From CAYMUC01 sp964471865 (GTDB lineage Bacteria; Actinomycetota; Acidimicrobiia; Acidimicrobiales; Ilumatobacteraceae): a DNA stretch of 64,000 nt. Location: contig CAYYHU010000003.1 in NCBI GenBank assembly GCA_964471865.1, forward strand, positions 62,001-126,000, read 5' to 3'. Positions 28,413 through 37,843 of the stretch are shown here, one piece after another (within the stretch, counting starts at the first letter, position 1; every line of letters begins with the position of its first letter). The position numbers and the translations under genes are program-made. The notes beneath the pieces are model-generated. The model made no database searches. It saw nothing but the letters and a program-made list of their open reading frames with translations, and had not been told where the DNA came from.

Positions 28413-28871
28413 ATGACGCAACCACCCTTGTCAGACCTCGTCGACGAACTTTTCACCGCCTGGAGTTCAGGTGACCCGGATCAGGTGGGAGAACACTTTC
28501 GCCCTGATGCCGCGCTCTGGGACAGCGTGAATGGTTGGTTCCGAGGGTGGAACGAGATCAGGGCGCTCTACGTGGCGTCGCTCGAGCGGTGGGACGACCT
28601 TGCGACCCGGGCAACACGCTTCTGGTCCGCTGACGGTGGCAGCATCGCATTCACGTGGACCATGTCAGGACGTGTGTCTGACGACCGCTTCGGAGCCGAC
28701 TACCGGGGCCGGCTGGCTACATTCGACGGGATGGCTCACATCACGTTCGCCGATGGACTGGTACTCGAAGAGATCGAGTACTTCGACCGTGCCGGGGCCG
28801 CTTCATCGCTTGGACTCGAGATCGAAGTGCTTCGCTACCGGACCCGAGAAATCCGATCTGAGTCCCGATGA
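28413..28871 (+). CDS. SnoaL/NTF2-like protein
   Basis: 152 residues with the cone-like NTF2 fold pattern: LVDELFTAWSSGDPDQVGEHF, PDAALWDSVNGWFRGWNEIRALY and a late ITFADGLVLEEIEYFD. SnoaL-like proteins act as small hydrolases, isomerases or cyclases, or have only a binding role. The catalytic residues cannot be assigned. 10 bp after the P450, and its stop overlaps the dioxygenase start, so it belongs to the same operon. Confidence 0.8.
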   Translation: MTQPPLSDLVDELFTAWSSGDPDQVGEHFRPDAALWDSVNGWFRGWNEIRALYVASLERWDDLATRATRFWSADGGSIAFTWTMSGRVSDDRFGADYRGRLATFDGMAHITFADGLVLEEIEYFDRAGAASSLGLEIEVLRYRTREIRSESR

Positions 28872-29725
28872 ACACGGTGAAAGACCGGCCCATGAAGACC
28901 TCCTACGGACCTCTCAGACTCTCACCCGTTACCGGCGGTATCGGCGCAGAGGTCGACGGCATCACCCTCGGTCCCCTAGAGGATGAGACTCGCAACGCCA
29001 TACTCGCTGCCTTTCTCGATTGGAAGGTTCTGTTCTTTCGCGATCAACAGGTCTCGACCGAGGAACACATCGCCTTCGGTCGCGAATTCGGAGATCTCGA
29101 GATCCATCCGTTCCTCCCCAATAACGGACATCCTGAGATCGTCGTTCTGGACACTGCGAGCGACGGACCGTCACGAGCAGACAAATGGCATACCGATGTG
29201 TCGTTTCGCGAATGCCCACCCCTGGGATCGGTGCTCGCAGGTCGCATCATTCCCGAGGTGGGTGGAGACACTCTGTGGTCCGATATGGAACAGGCTTACG
29301 ACGCCCTCGACGATACGACGAAAGACACGATCGAACATCTCACTGCGACGCATAGTCTGCGTCCCAACTTCGGACGGCGCCTGAGCGGGGACGAACTCGA
29401 AACTGCCCTTGCAGAGTTCCCGGATCAGCATCATCCCTTGGTTCGGGTCCATCCGGCGACCGGCCGCCGGTCGCTGCTGGTCTCGAATCCCTTCGTCACC
29501 GCCATCGATGGCCTCGATCCTGAGACGGGGGCGGACCTTCTTCGTCGCCTGCAGCACCTCGCCGACGATCCGAGCTTCCAGGTTCGGTTCCGGTGGCGAC
29601 CAGATTCCTTTGCCATGTGGGATAACCGCAACACGATGCATCGCGCCACTCAGGACTTCACGGGTCGTCGACGAATGGAACGAGTGACGCTCCTCGGAGA
29701 CCGTCCAGTCGGACCCGAGGCTTAG
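28868..29725 (+). CDS. TauD/AtsK-type 2-oxoglutarate-dependent dioxygenase
   Basis: 285 residues. Iron ligands are H108 and D110 (KWHTDVSFRE) and His258 (NTMHRATQDF), with the 2-OG-binding Arg in GRRRMERVT. The segment GRIIPEVGGDTLWSDMEQAYDAL is typical of taurine dioxygenase and alkylsulfatase AtsK. These enzymes hydroxylate the carbon next to sulfur or sulfate oxygen and release sulfite or sulfate. Operon position, beside two hydrolytic sulfatases and an SsuABC-like importer, supports an organosulfur role. Start overlaps the upstream stop (ATGA). Confidence 0.9.
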   Translation: MNTVKDRPMKTSYGPLRLSPVTGGIGAEVDGITLGPLEDETRNAILAAFLDWKVLFFRDQQVSTEEHIAFGREFGDLEIHPFLPNNGHPEIVVLDTASDGPSRADKWHTDVSFRECPPLGSVLAGRIIPEVGGDTLWSDMEQAYDALDDTTKDTIEHLTATHSLRPNFGRRLSGDELETALAEFPDQHHPLVRVHPATGRRSLLVSNPFVTAIDGLDPETGADLLRRLQHLADDPSFQVRFRWRPDSFAMWDNRNTMHRATQDFTGRRRMERVTLLGDRPVGPEA

Positions 29726-29946
29726 AAGCAGTCCTTTCACCCTCACAGGATCAGACTCGGCTCCATCAGTTCGACTCCGCTGATCGAGATCCAGCTGCGC
29801 CTTTCAGGACGAGCGGGCGTCGGCTCCGGGGCGACGAACCTGGCCGAGCATGCGGACGTCTTGAGTCCTCCTGCTGTGCTCCATTGCACCGAGTCGTGCT
29901 GCCAGAAGTATGCGATCAAGATGGGCTGACGGCGTTCGCAGCGGTC

Positions 29947-31068
29947 TCAGATCGCGCCGTCGAGTATGTCGCTGAGGCCGCTGGGTTCGTGCGGACCGAT
30001 CACGAGTTGCTCGAGCACTCCCAGACCCACGCGATCCGATGTCTGCGCTCGACAGATCTGTTGAACATGCAGCATGGTCGGGTCGAGCGGATCGACCTCG
30101 TCGATCACGATCGCATCGCGGGTCTCATCGAGTTCGCCTCGCCACATGCCGTGCCCCCAGCTCGGATGCAGGTACCCCAGACCACTCATCTGAAAGCGCG
30201 CGATCGGTTCGTAGACGACCTCGACGGGCTCGCCACGCCAGGGTTCGATGACCGCGGTCATCGAGGCCGCCCATCGGGTTCCTGAGCGCCACCCGATCTC
30301 GATATCGAGGCGTTCCGCTCGCTGTACCCGACTCGCATCGAGCACTCCCGCCAGGTCATTCGAACCGGAAGGATGCCGTGGAACCACCGCGGCACTGCGA
30401 TGCCAGGCTCGACCCACAGCGTCATCGTTCATCGCGAGATGAGTGCAGATATCGTCGAACATCGTGGGAGCCCACAGCCACCAGAACTGCGGTGACGTGG
30501 GTGGCACCTTGAGCCCCTGACGGCCATTACGCAAACCCCAGGATCGATCGCGACACCCCGACACCTCCCCGAGATCGGCGAGTTCGATACGGGTACCATC
30601 CACCTCGATCCATCCCGACCAGACTCCGAACTGGGTCATGCGCGTCGAGTCCATCAGCGGACGGCCGTCGACTCGATGAAGGAATCGCGGTTCCTCGATG
30701 ACGGGTGACACCGCCTGGATCACGAGATCGCCAGACACCCCGTGATGGTCGGTGACGACGATGCGATGGGTGAGCATCGGCTCGAGGACCTCGACAGTGA
30801 TCGCCCCGACCCGAGTCTCGGTCCGGTCCCCGTCACAGCGGCGCGAGGATCGACAGTTGTGTTGGACCCCATCGATCAGCACGCTGAACGTGGCATCCAT
30901 CACCTGCCGGTTGGGATAGACCCCGAACGCCAGTCCGAACACCACCGACGCGGATGCATCGAACCCGTTGAAGAAGTACCGGTCGTAGAGCCCTGGCGAA
31001 TCGGTGGGAAGATCCAAAAGCGGTGCCGAGGAGGAATGGACCGGATAGTCGTCGAAGGGGTGCAGCAC
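29947..31068 (-). CDS. AttH/lipocalin-like hypothetical protein
   Basis: 373 residues, beta-rich with no signal peptide or membrane segment. The motif GCRDRSWGLRN near residue 170 resembles the G-x-R-D-x-S-W-G-x-R signature of AttH/Svf1-like double-lipocalin proteins, and WWLWAPTMF follows. Function unknown; such genes often sit next to APH-like kinases in actinobacteria, as here (12 bp after the kinase at 31080). The family assignment rests mainly on that motif. Confidence 0.65.
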   Translation of the reverse strand: MLHPFDDYPVHSSSAPLLDLPTDSPGLYDRYFFNGFDASASVVFGLAFGVYPNRQVMDATFSVLIDGVQHNCRSSRRCDGDRTETRVGAITVEVLEPMLTHRIVVTDHHGVSGDLVIQAVSPVIEEPRFLHRVDGRPLMDSTRMTQFGVWSGWIEVDGTRIELADLGEVSGCRDRSWGLRNGRQGLKVPPTSPQFWWLWAPTMFDDICTHLAMNDDAVGRAWHRSAAVVPRHPSGSNDLAGVLDASRVQRAERLDIEIGWRSGTRWAASMTAVIEPWRGEPVEVVYEPIARFQMSGLGYLHPSWGHGMWRGELDETRDAIVIDEVDPLDPTMLHVQQICRAQTSDRVGLGVLEQLVIGPHEPSGLSDILDGAI

Positions 31069-31079
31069 TGCGGTTCTCC

Positions 31080-32144
31080 TCAGCTCACCAACGCCCAGAT
31101 GTCGTTGTCCTCCATCTGGGCTCCATGGCGCTCCGCCATCACCGCGAACATCTCGTCTCCCCGTTCGGTACTCGTCACGAGTTGGGAAGCGATGACCGCC
31201 ATCACAAGTCCACTGACCGTTCCCAGTCGGTAGTCATGTCGGATGTCGTCGAGTTCGACGTCGATGCCATGGTCGCTGAGGCACATGGCATAACGGTCCA
31301 CGAGCGCCGGTTCGTGAGTGCTGCGATCGGCTCCCACCAACCCCGATCCGAGGCCGTATGCGAGATCGCTCGGGCCCCGACCAAACGCCGTCGTCTGCCA
31401 GTCGACCACGGTGACGGCCACCTCCTGAGCGTCGCGATGGTCGAAGAGCATGTTGTCGATGCGGAAGTCGTTATGGGTGATGCACCATGGCGTTCGGTAC
31501 GCCGCTAAGACATCGGCGAAGTGAGCACCAGCCCAGCGCGCCGCATCGAGAACACCGGACGCGAGCCGGCGTTCGTAACGACTCACGAACCCCCCGAGCA
31601 GCCCCTGGAGCGCACCGACGATGACGGCGGTGCTCGCAGGGTCGGGCTGAGGCAGCCACGTGGCGACGGCGAACTCGTCGACCCGATTCCATGTGGACCC
31701 GTGCAGTGCAGCAGCGGCGTCGACGATGGCGATCGCCTCATCAGGTGAACAGCCTCGAAGCTGATCCCCGACCGTTCCCGGGGCCGGATCCATGATCAAG
31801 GTGAAGTCGCCTGAGTCCTGATCGATCTCGGCGTAGCGGCAGCCGGGTCGAGGAACCGCCACCCGATCGGCGATATCGCGATAGAAACCGATCTCTTTGT
31901 GATACGTGCGGTGAAGGCGGGCCGCCTGACGGCTTTCGGGGTCGGTGGCGGGAATCTTGGCGATCAGCACCTCGGGCCGTTCATGGTCGTCGGGCTCTGA
32001 CCATTCGAGATCGAGTCGCAGACTGAGCGCCACCTGACCGGTACCGATCCGGGTCGCATGGACACGTTCGAGACCCTCGACACCGAGAGCCTCGGTGAGG
32101 AAATCGACATCGAGATCCTCCACGGTCGTGGCCAGGTTCCCCAT
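31080..32144 (-). CDS. APH-family phosphotransferase
   Basis: 354 residues. Brenner motif ITHNDFRIDNMLFD (H-x-D-x4-N) and metal-binding VTVVDWQTTAFGRG. The N-lobe has VLIAKIPATDPESR and a conserved acidic helix (YHKEIGFYRDI). It forms a two-gene leftward operon with the AttH-like protein. Likely phosphorylates a hydroxylated small molecule; the substrate is unknown. Divergent from the amidohydrolase operon by about 205 bp. Confidence 0.85.
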   Translation of the reverse strand: MGNLATTVEDLDVDFLTEALGVEGLERVHATRIGTGQVALSLRLDLEWSEPDDHERPEVLIAKIPATDPESRQAARLHRTYHKEIGFYRDIADRVAVPRPGCRYAEIDQDSGDFTLIMDPAPGTVGDQLRGCSPDEAIAIVDAAAALHGSTWNRVDEFAVATWLPQPDPASTAVIVGALQGLLGGFVSRYERRLASGVLDAARWAGAHFADVLAAYRTPWCITHNDFRIDNMLFDHRDAQEVAVTVVDWQTTAFGRGPSDLAYGLGSGLVGADRSTHEPALVDRYAMCLSDHGIDVELDDIRHDYRLGTVSGLVMAVIASQLVTSTERGDEMFAVMAERHGAQMEDNDIWALVS

Positions 32145-32351
32145 AACGCCACCGTAGTCGGGGGGCGAGCCTCAACCGTACGGACCCATGCCCATCCCAA
32201 GGCTGCGCCGACACCCCAGCAGCGCCCCGACGACCCCGGACCGCCTGACGTCATCCGCCACCGGTCGCCATCGTGATGGCGCGTACTGTGGGGTCGTCAG
32301 CAGGGGCCGGATCCGCATGGGTCGACGCCATGGCACACAGGGGGGTCAGAC

Positions 32352-33656
32352 ATGGACATGGTGCTCACCAACGCCCGGGTGTTCGATGGCGTCGATGGTG
32401 AGGTGATTCCTGATGGCGCCGTGTGGATCTCGGGCCGACATGTGCGTGGCGTCGGTTCTGCCTCCTTTGTCGACTCGATCCCCGCCGACGTTGCGCGGGT
32501 CGATGTCGGTGGGCGTTTCGTCATGCCCGGTATGACAGAGTCCCATGCTCACCTCTCTTATGACCACAACGGTCCGACCGAACTGGACAAGACGCCCGTC
32601 GAATGGGCGATGGTCAACTCGGTCTCCAATGCTCGGCTGATGCTGGCATCGGGCTTCACGAGCGCGATCAGTTTCGGATCGGTGCACCGCATCGACGTCT
32701 TCCTGCGCAACGCGATCGATCGAGGGCTGGTTCCCGGTCCGCGTCTCGAGGCATCTGGTCGGGATCTGGGCGGCACGGCCAGCAACGCGGACCTCCACAA
32801 GGACTGGGCCAAGCCCCAACTCGAGGGCCTCGGCATGATCGTCGACGGCCCCTGGGAGGTCCGCAAGGCCGTTCGCACTCTGCGCAAGAACGGCGCAGAT
32901 GTCGTGAAGATTTTCCTGGATGGTGAAAGCCTGTCCGAGCACGCTCCCCCCGGCGAGGTCACCTACACCGACGAGGAAGTGGCGGCGGCCTGTGAAGAAG
33001 CCCACCGCCGCAACATGAGAGTCGTGTGTCATGCCCGGTCGGCGGCTGCGGTCAAACAGGCCGTTCGTTTCGGAGTCGATGTGATCGGCCATGCGAACTA
33101 TCTCGACGACGAAGCCGTGGATCTGCTGCGCCGCGAACGACACCGGCTCTTCGTCGGTCCGGCGATCGCCTGGGAGGTCCAGTTCGTCGCCCAATGCGAA
33201 ACGATTGGGGTTCCGCGCTCGGTGATGCGTCAGCGGGGCTACGAGAACGAGATCGCTGAAACGGTGGCTGCGGTGCGGCGACTCCGCGATGCCGGCGTGC
33301 GGGTGCTCGTGGGCGGCGACTACGGCCTCAACATCACACCGCATGGAACCTATGCCAAGGACCTCGAATACTTCGTCGACTTGTTCTCGATGTCGCCCAC
33401 AGAGGCATTGTTGTGCGCGACCCGCGATGGCGGGGCAGCCGCGGATCCCACCGGCATGGTCGGGACCCTCGAGGAAGGCAAGTACGCCGACTTGGTGATC
33501 GTCGACGGTGACCCCACGACCGATATCACGGCGCTGCAGGATCATTCCCGTCTGACGGTGATGAAAGACGGTGTTCCCTACCGCGACCTGGCTCGACGCG
33601 ACCCCCATGTCGTGACCGATGTGGGCGCGTGGATGAGCGACCTCATCCCATCGTGA
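32352..33656 (+). CDS. Metal-dependent amidohydrolase (imidazolonepropionase/prolidase-like subgroup)
   Basis: 434 residues of the amidohydrolase superfamily. H65-x-H67 in GMTESHAHLSY, a bridging Lys candidate in DVVKIFLDG, His in VVCHARS and VIGHANYLD, and an Asp in LVGGDYGLN. The C-terminal beta-sandwich ends with GKYADLVIVDGDPTTDI, the usual wording for cyclic-amide or dipeptide hydrolases. First gene of a three-gene rightward operon. Confidence 0.88.
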   Translation: MDMVLTNARVFDGVDGEVIPDGAVWISGRHVRGVGSASFVDSIPADVARVDVGGRFVMPGMTESHAHLSYDHNGPTELDKTPVEWAMVNSVSNARLMLASGFTSAISFGSVHRIDVFLRNAIDRGLVPGPRLEASGRDLGGTASNADLHKDWAKPQLEGLGMIVDGPWEVRKAVRTLRKNGADVVKIFLDGESLSEHAPPGEVTYTDEEVAAACEEAHRRNMRVVCHARSAAAVKQAVRFGVDVIGHANYLDDEAVDLLRRERHRLFVGPAIAWEVQFVAQCETIGVPRSVMRQRGYENEIAETVAAVRRLRDAGVRVLVGGDYGLNITPHGTYAKDLEYFVDLFSMSPTEALLCATRDGGAAADPTGMVGTLEEGKYADLVIVDGDPTTDITALQDHSRLTVMKDGVPYRDLARRDPHVVTDVGAWMSDLIPS

Positions 33657-33685
33657 ACCGCTCCCCCAGAAACGGAGAACCATCC

Positions 33686-34036
33686 ATGATCGTCATCGCT
33701 GCGACTCTCGACTTCGCCGACCAGGCCACCTGTGACCGGGTGGTGACGGAGAGTGCCCCGATTCAACAAGCGACCCGCGATGACGAACCGGGATGTCGGG
33801 CGTATTGCTTTGCGGTGGACCCCTGCGTTCCCGGAAGGATCCAGGTCTATGAACTCTGGGACGACAGCGACTCCCTCGCGGCTCATTTCCGCCATCCGAA
33901 CTATCTGGCGATGCGCGATCTGATTCGCTCGAACTCACCCACCGGAGCCGCTAACCGCGCCTATCTCGTCGAACGGGATGAACCTGTGTACGGGCCTGAC
34001 GGTTCGTTCCGAGACTCGTTCTTCACCCAGGACTGA
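33686..34036 (+). CDS. Antibiotic biosynthesis monooxygenase (ABM) domain protein
   Basis: 116 residues, a dimeric alpha/beta-barrel ABM fold: MIVIAATLDF, DEPGCRAYCFAVDP, RIQVYELWDDSDSLAAHF. Members are cofactor-free quinone-forming oxygenases or heme-degrading enzymes, and many are of unknown use. ATG at 33686 with CGGAGAA upstream. It lies between two amidohydrolases. Confidence 0.82.
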   Translation: MIVIAATLDFADQATCDRVVTESAPIQQATRDDEPGCRAYCFAVDPCVPGRIQVYELWDDSDSLAAHFRHPNYLAMRDLIRSNSPTGAANRAYLVERDEPVYGPDGSFRDSFFTQD

Positions 34037-34038
34037 TC

Positions 34039-35049
34039 ATGACGATCACGGGCGCCATCGATATTCACGCCCACATCGTCCTCGAGGCCGCATTTGGCAC
34101 GGCAGGAACGGCCGGCCCGGAACTGGCCGAGGACGACCATGGGGTGCCGTATTTCCGGATCGGCGGCTACACGATGAAGCCGATGCGGTATCGGGGTTCA
34201 GTGTTCATGGATCTCGATCGGCGTCTCGAGCGGATGGATCGGGATGGAATCGCCATCCAACTGTTGTCTCCGAACCCGCTCACGATGATGCATGGGATAC
34301 CTGCAACCGATGCGATTCGATTCTGTCGGGCCCATAACGAGGCCATGGCCGACACCGTGGCACAACACCCTGACCGATTCCTGGGTGGCATCGCCTTACC
34401 GATGCAAGATGTCGACGCGGCCATCGCAGAACTCGAACGAAGCGTCCGCCAACTCGGACTGTGCGCCCCGTACACGGGAACCGATTTCGGTTACGAACTC
34501 GATGACGCGCGTCTCGACGACTTCTATCGAGCCGTGGTGGATCTCGATGTCCCCCTGTTCGTGCATCCCGCGTCGACCGATGGCATCGGATCGATTCCGC
34601 CCCGGCTGAAGCGTTTCGATCTCTCCCTCCTCGTGGGCTACGCCTTCGACGAGACTCTCGCCGTGGCGGCGTTGATCCTGGGTGGCGTCACTCAACGTCA
34701 TCCCGATCTCGACATCTGCGTGTCCCACGGTGGTGGAACGATGGCGCTGTTCGCCGAGAAGTTCCAGTTCGCCTGCGACACCCGTCCATGGGCTCCTGAC
34801 CATCTGCGTGATGGCGGCTTTGTGAGCCACCTTCGGCGCCTGTGGTTCGACTCACATATGGACGCCGCGCCCGCGCTCGAGTTGTTGCGGTCGACGGTGG
34901 GCGACCATCGCGTCGTGTTCGGTACGAACTTCGGCGGGTGGGACTGCGGAGGACCACATGCCCGAGACCCCTTCACCGCAACGCTCGAGGGCAATGCCCG
35001 CCGGTTGTTGCGCCTCGATGGCACCAACGGCGTCAAGCCTCGCGGATGA
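34039..35049 (+). CDS. ACMSD-like amidohydrolase/decarboxylase
   Basis: 336 residues of the amidohydrolase_2 family. AIDIHAHIV gives the H10-x-H12 pair; a His in LFVHPASTDG and a second in CVSHGGGTMAL follow, with the late Asp in GTNFGGWDCGG. Family members include ACMSD, gamma-resorcylate decarboxylase and 2-pyrone-4,6-dicarboxylate hydrolase, so a ring-derived carboxylic acid is a reasonable substrate class. 2 bp after the ABM gene. Confidence 0.88.
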   Translation: MTITGAIDIHAHIVLEAAFGTAGTAGPELAEDDHGVPYFRIGGYTMKPMRYRGSVFMDLDRRLERMDRDGIAIQLLSPNPLTMMHGIPATDAIRFCRAHNEAMADTVAQHPDRFLGGIALPMQDVDAAIAELERSVRQLGLCAPYTGTDFGYELDDARLDDFYRAVVDLDVPLFVHPASTDGIGSIPPRLKRFDLSLLVGYAFDETLAVAALILGGVTQRHPDLDICVSHGGGTMALFAEKFQFACDTRPWAPDHLRDGGFVSHLRRLWFDSHMDAAPALELLRSTVGDHRVVFGTNFGGWDCGGPHARDPFTATLEGNARRLLRLDGTNGVKPRG

Positions 35050-35067
35050 CGCCACCCCGGATCGTCG

Positions 35068-35478
35068 TCAGACCCCGTGCTGATACCGACGATGGCGAAT
35101 ACGCCATCCAGCATCCGTAGCCACGACATCATCCTCGTAGCGGCCGTAGAACACCGCCGTCGGATTCTTTCGATCCGAGGGACCGACCGGATAGATACCG
35201 CGTGACGACAGCTGTACGAGCACGGAACCATCATCGGCGGTCTCGACCGACGCAATGTAGATGTTGGTCATGATGTGAGCTCCAGGGTGCACGTCCTCGC
35301 GCCCCATGAACTCCATGATCGCGTCGAGTCCCTCGAGGCGAAATCCCCCTACGACCTCCCAGATGGCGTCAGCGGTGAACACCTCCCGGAGATCCTCGGG
35401 CCGCAGCCGATCCAGGGCGTCGGCATACCGACCAGGAAGTTCGATGATGTCGAGTCGGTCATCAGCGGAAAGCTTCAC
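35068..35478 (-). CDS. SnoaL/NTF2-like protein
   Basis: 136 residues. Opens LSADDRLDIIELPGRYADALD and has FTADAIWEVVGGFRLEGLDAIMEFMG, the common SnoaL_4-type layout of actinobacterial hydroxysteroid-related NTF2 proteins. Function not assignable. Its start overlaps the upstream flippase-like stop (ATGA). Confidence 0.8.
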   Translation of the reverse strand: MKLSADDRLDIIELPGRYADALDRLRPEDLREVFTADAIWEVVGGFRLEGLDAIMEFMGREDVHPGAHIMTNIYIASVETADDGSVLVQLSSRGIYPVGPSDRKNPTAVFYGRYEDDVVATDAGWRIRHRRYQHGV

Positions 35479-36581
35479 GGCGCCGACCCTAGTCCTGCTG
35501 GTGTCGCTGTGGATCCAGATGATTCATCGCTCCTCGACACCGTCGATCTCGGTTGCTGATCGGAATCTCTCAGGGTTCGTCGAGCGACGACGCGATGCCA
35601 GTGCACCAGGCAGCATCCGCCCAGGATCAGTGGGGTGACGAAAGTGATCATGCGATGAATCACCATCGTGGCGAGAGCGAGATCCTCTGACACACCCAAG
35701 CGCCCGAGCAACAGCACCGTTCCCACTTCGGCAACACCGATTCCGCCGGGCAGGGGACTCATGGCCGAGGCCAGGCGCACCATCGCAAATGCCACGATGA
35801 TCTCAGAGGTGGAGACCACGGATGCCTCCACGCCCAGGATCCGGGCGACGACCACCGGAGTGATCACGACGACGACCAGCTCCACACCCGACGACATCGC
35901 GATCGCCCGACCCCGATATCGCACCAACGACCGCGCCTCGTCATGGCAGGCCACGACAGCGGCATCGAGGTCGATCTCGGGGATTCGCGACCAGCGCCGA
36001 TGAAGCCACGACAGCACTCGTTGACCCCCACGGGCCAGGGCGCGAGCCATGCGTGGATGCCGAAGAACTGCCCACCACCACAGTGCCGACACCGTGATCA
36101 CCACGACGGCCACCCCGGTGATCAGGGCTGCGAACCAACCGCTCAGGATCTCGGGGGCGGCTCCGGCCATACCGAGAATCGCCACGAACAGAGTCATCAA
36201 CCACAGCCGAAACGAGGACGCGATGTTCGACGCAACGATCGACGTGGCGATCCGATGATCGCTCAGGGACCAACTTCGCAACATCGAAATGCGCAGCGCC
36301 AAACTGACGGGACCGCTGGCGACGACGGTGTTGCTGGCGGCCATCGTCGCCTGGTGCACCATCACGCTCTGGGCGAGAGTCAATCCGGGATGCAGTGCTG
36401 CCACCGACCATCCGGCGACGGCCACGGTGACGATGGTGACGACCACCAAACCCGTCACACCCGTGATCGATACTCCCCCCAGCGTGGTGAACGCCGAAGC
36501 GATGTCGTGACGATGCACGATGATCGCCGCCGCAGTGGCCAGACCCACCACCGCGGCCAGGATCGTTCTCCAGGATCTCAT
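35475..36581 (-). CDS. Flippase-like integral membrane protein (LPG synthase TM / UPF0104 family)
   Basis: 368 residues with about eight helices. The family motif SPLPGGIGVAEVG lies in the C-terminal half. The relatives AglD and MprF N-terminus are lipid flippase-like or glycosyl-carrier proteins. ATG at 36581; the upstream in-frame sequence is not hydrophobic. The cytoplasmic tail (last 40 residues) is Ser-rich. Convergent neighbour on the left and divergent from oleA on the right, with a gap of about 230 bp. Confidence 0.82.
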   Translation of the reverse strand: MRSWRTILAAVVGLATAAAIIVHRHDIASAFTTLGGVSITGVTGLVVVTIVTVAVAGWSVAALHPGLTLAQSVMVHQATMAASNTVVASGPVSLALRISMLRSWSLSDHRIATSIVASNIASSFRLWLMTLFVAILGMAGAAPEILSGWFAALITGVAVVVITVSALWWWAVLRHPRMARALARGGQRVLSWLHRRWSRIPEIDLDAAVVACHDEARSLVRYRGRAIAMSSGVELVVVVITPVVVARILGVEASVVSTSEIIVAFAMVRLASAMSPLPGGIGVAEVGTVLLLGRLGVSEDLALATMVIHRMITFVTPLILGGCCLVHWHRVVARRTLRDSDQQPRSTVSRSDESSGSTATPAGLGSAP

Positions 36582-36813
36582 CGACGATCCGCCACTACCG
36601 CTGAACGCAACGGGGTGACCCGAGTGTCCATCGCCCGGCCAGATCGCATGAACGCATGATCGCCCACGGCGCGCCACGAGGCATGATCCGGCTCCGATAT
36701 CGGCGCTTCTGGGCCGCCGCGGCGACCCGACGTGTGGGAGTTCGGAAAACCGTGGTCACCGCCCCCGGGAGGGTCAAACCCCCCTAGGGTGTCGGGATGC
36801 GGAGCCAGTCCTG

Positions 36814-37839
36814 ATGGAGCCCAACGCCGTTCAACGACACCGCCAGGCGGCTGTACTCGCCGTGGCCAGCGTCGACGCGCCGGTCGTGGTCACATCGGCC
36901 TGGATCGACGAGCAACTGGCGGAGACCTACGACCGCGTCGGGGTGCGAGCCGGCCTGCTCGCAGAGGTCGCCGGCATCATCGAGCGGCGGTGGTGGGAGC
37001 CCACCACCACGTTCGTCGACGCCGCGACATGGGCGGGTGAGGCGGTCATCGAACGATCGGGAATCGATCGGAGTCGGATCGGAATGATGATCTCCACCTC
37101 GGTGTGTCGAGACCATCTCGAACCCTCGGTCGCCTGCGGGGTCCATCATCGTCTGGGACTGGGACCGCACTGCATCAACTTCGATGTCGCCAACGCCTGT
37201 TTGGGGTTCGTCAACGCGATGCATCTGGCCGGAACGGCCCTCGACGCCGGACACTACGACTACGTCTTGATCGTGGATGGCGAAGGCAGCCGCCACACCC
37301 AGGAACAGACCTTGGACCGGCTGCGCCGCCCCGAGGCGACCGCTACGGATGTGTTCGCCGAGTTCGCGTCGCTCACCTTGGGTTCGGGTGCCGCTGCAAT
37401 GATCATGACGACGACAGAACTTCACCCTGAGGCTCACCGGCTCGTGGGAGGCGTGGCGCGTGCCGCCACCCAACATCATGGTCTGTGTCAAGGAACCCTC
37501 GACCGGATGACCACCGACACCCAAGGTCTTCTCCAGGCCGGTCTCGATCTGTCCGATGAGGCCTGGCGTGCCGCGGCGGCGGACTTCGACTGGGCCGAGG
37601 GCGTGGACCACTACGTGATGCACCAGGTCAGCCAGGTTCACACCTCTTTGATCTGTGAACGGCTCGGGGTGGATCCCGCTCGGGTCCCGATGATCTTTCC
37701 GACCCGAGGCAATGTCGGCCCGGCCGCGATTCCGATGGCCTTGGCTGCTATTCAGGATCGCATCCAGCCCGGTGAGCGAGTCCTGTGCATGGGGATCGGG
37801 TCGGGCTTGAACACCGCAGCCACCGAACTGCTCTGGTGA
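36814..37839 (+). CDS. oleA: OleA: acyl-CoA head-to-head condensing thiolase
   Basis: 341 residues of the FabH/OleA thiolase group. Nucleophile Cys129 in VANACLGF, His270 in YVMHQVSQ, Asn300 in TRGNVGPAA and Glu103 in DHLEPS. All four are shifted by 14-15 from the catalytic residues of Xanthomonas OleA (C143, H285, N315, E117). Glu is the OleA-specific base that deprotonates the second acyl-CoA. Product: beta-keto acid from two acyl-CoAs. First gene of oleA-oleBC-oleD, 4 bp from the next gene. Confidence 0.93.
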   Translation: MEPNAVQRHRQAAVLAVASVDAPVVVTSAWIDEQLAETYDRVGVRAGLLAEVAGIIERRWWEPTTTFVDAATWAGEAVIERSGIDRSRIGMMISTSVCRDHLEPSVACGVHHRLGLGPHCINFDVANACLGFVNAMHLAGTALDAGHYDYVLIVDGEGSRHTQEQTLDRLRRPEATATDVFAEFASLTLGSGAAAMIMTTTELHPEAHRLVGGVARAATQHHGLCQGTLDRMTTDTQGLLQAGLDLSDEAWRAAAADFDWAEGVDHYVMHQVSQVHTSLICERLGVDPARVPMIFPTRGNVGPAAIPMALAAIQDRIQPGERVLCMGIGSGLNTAATELLW

Positions 37840-37843
37840 TGTC

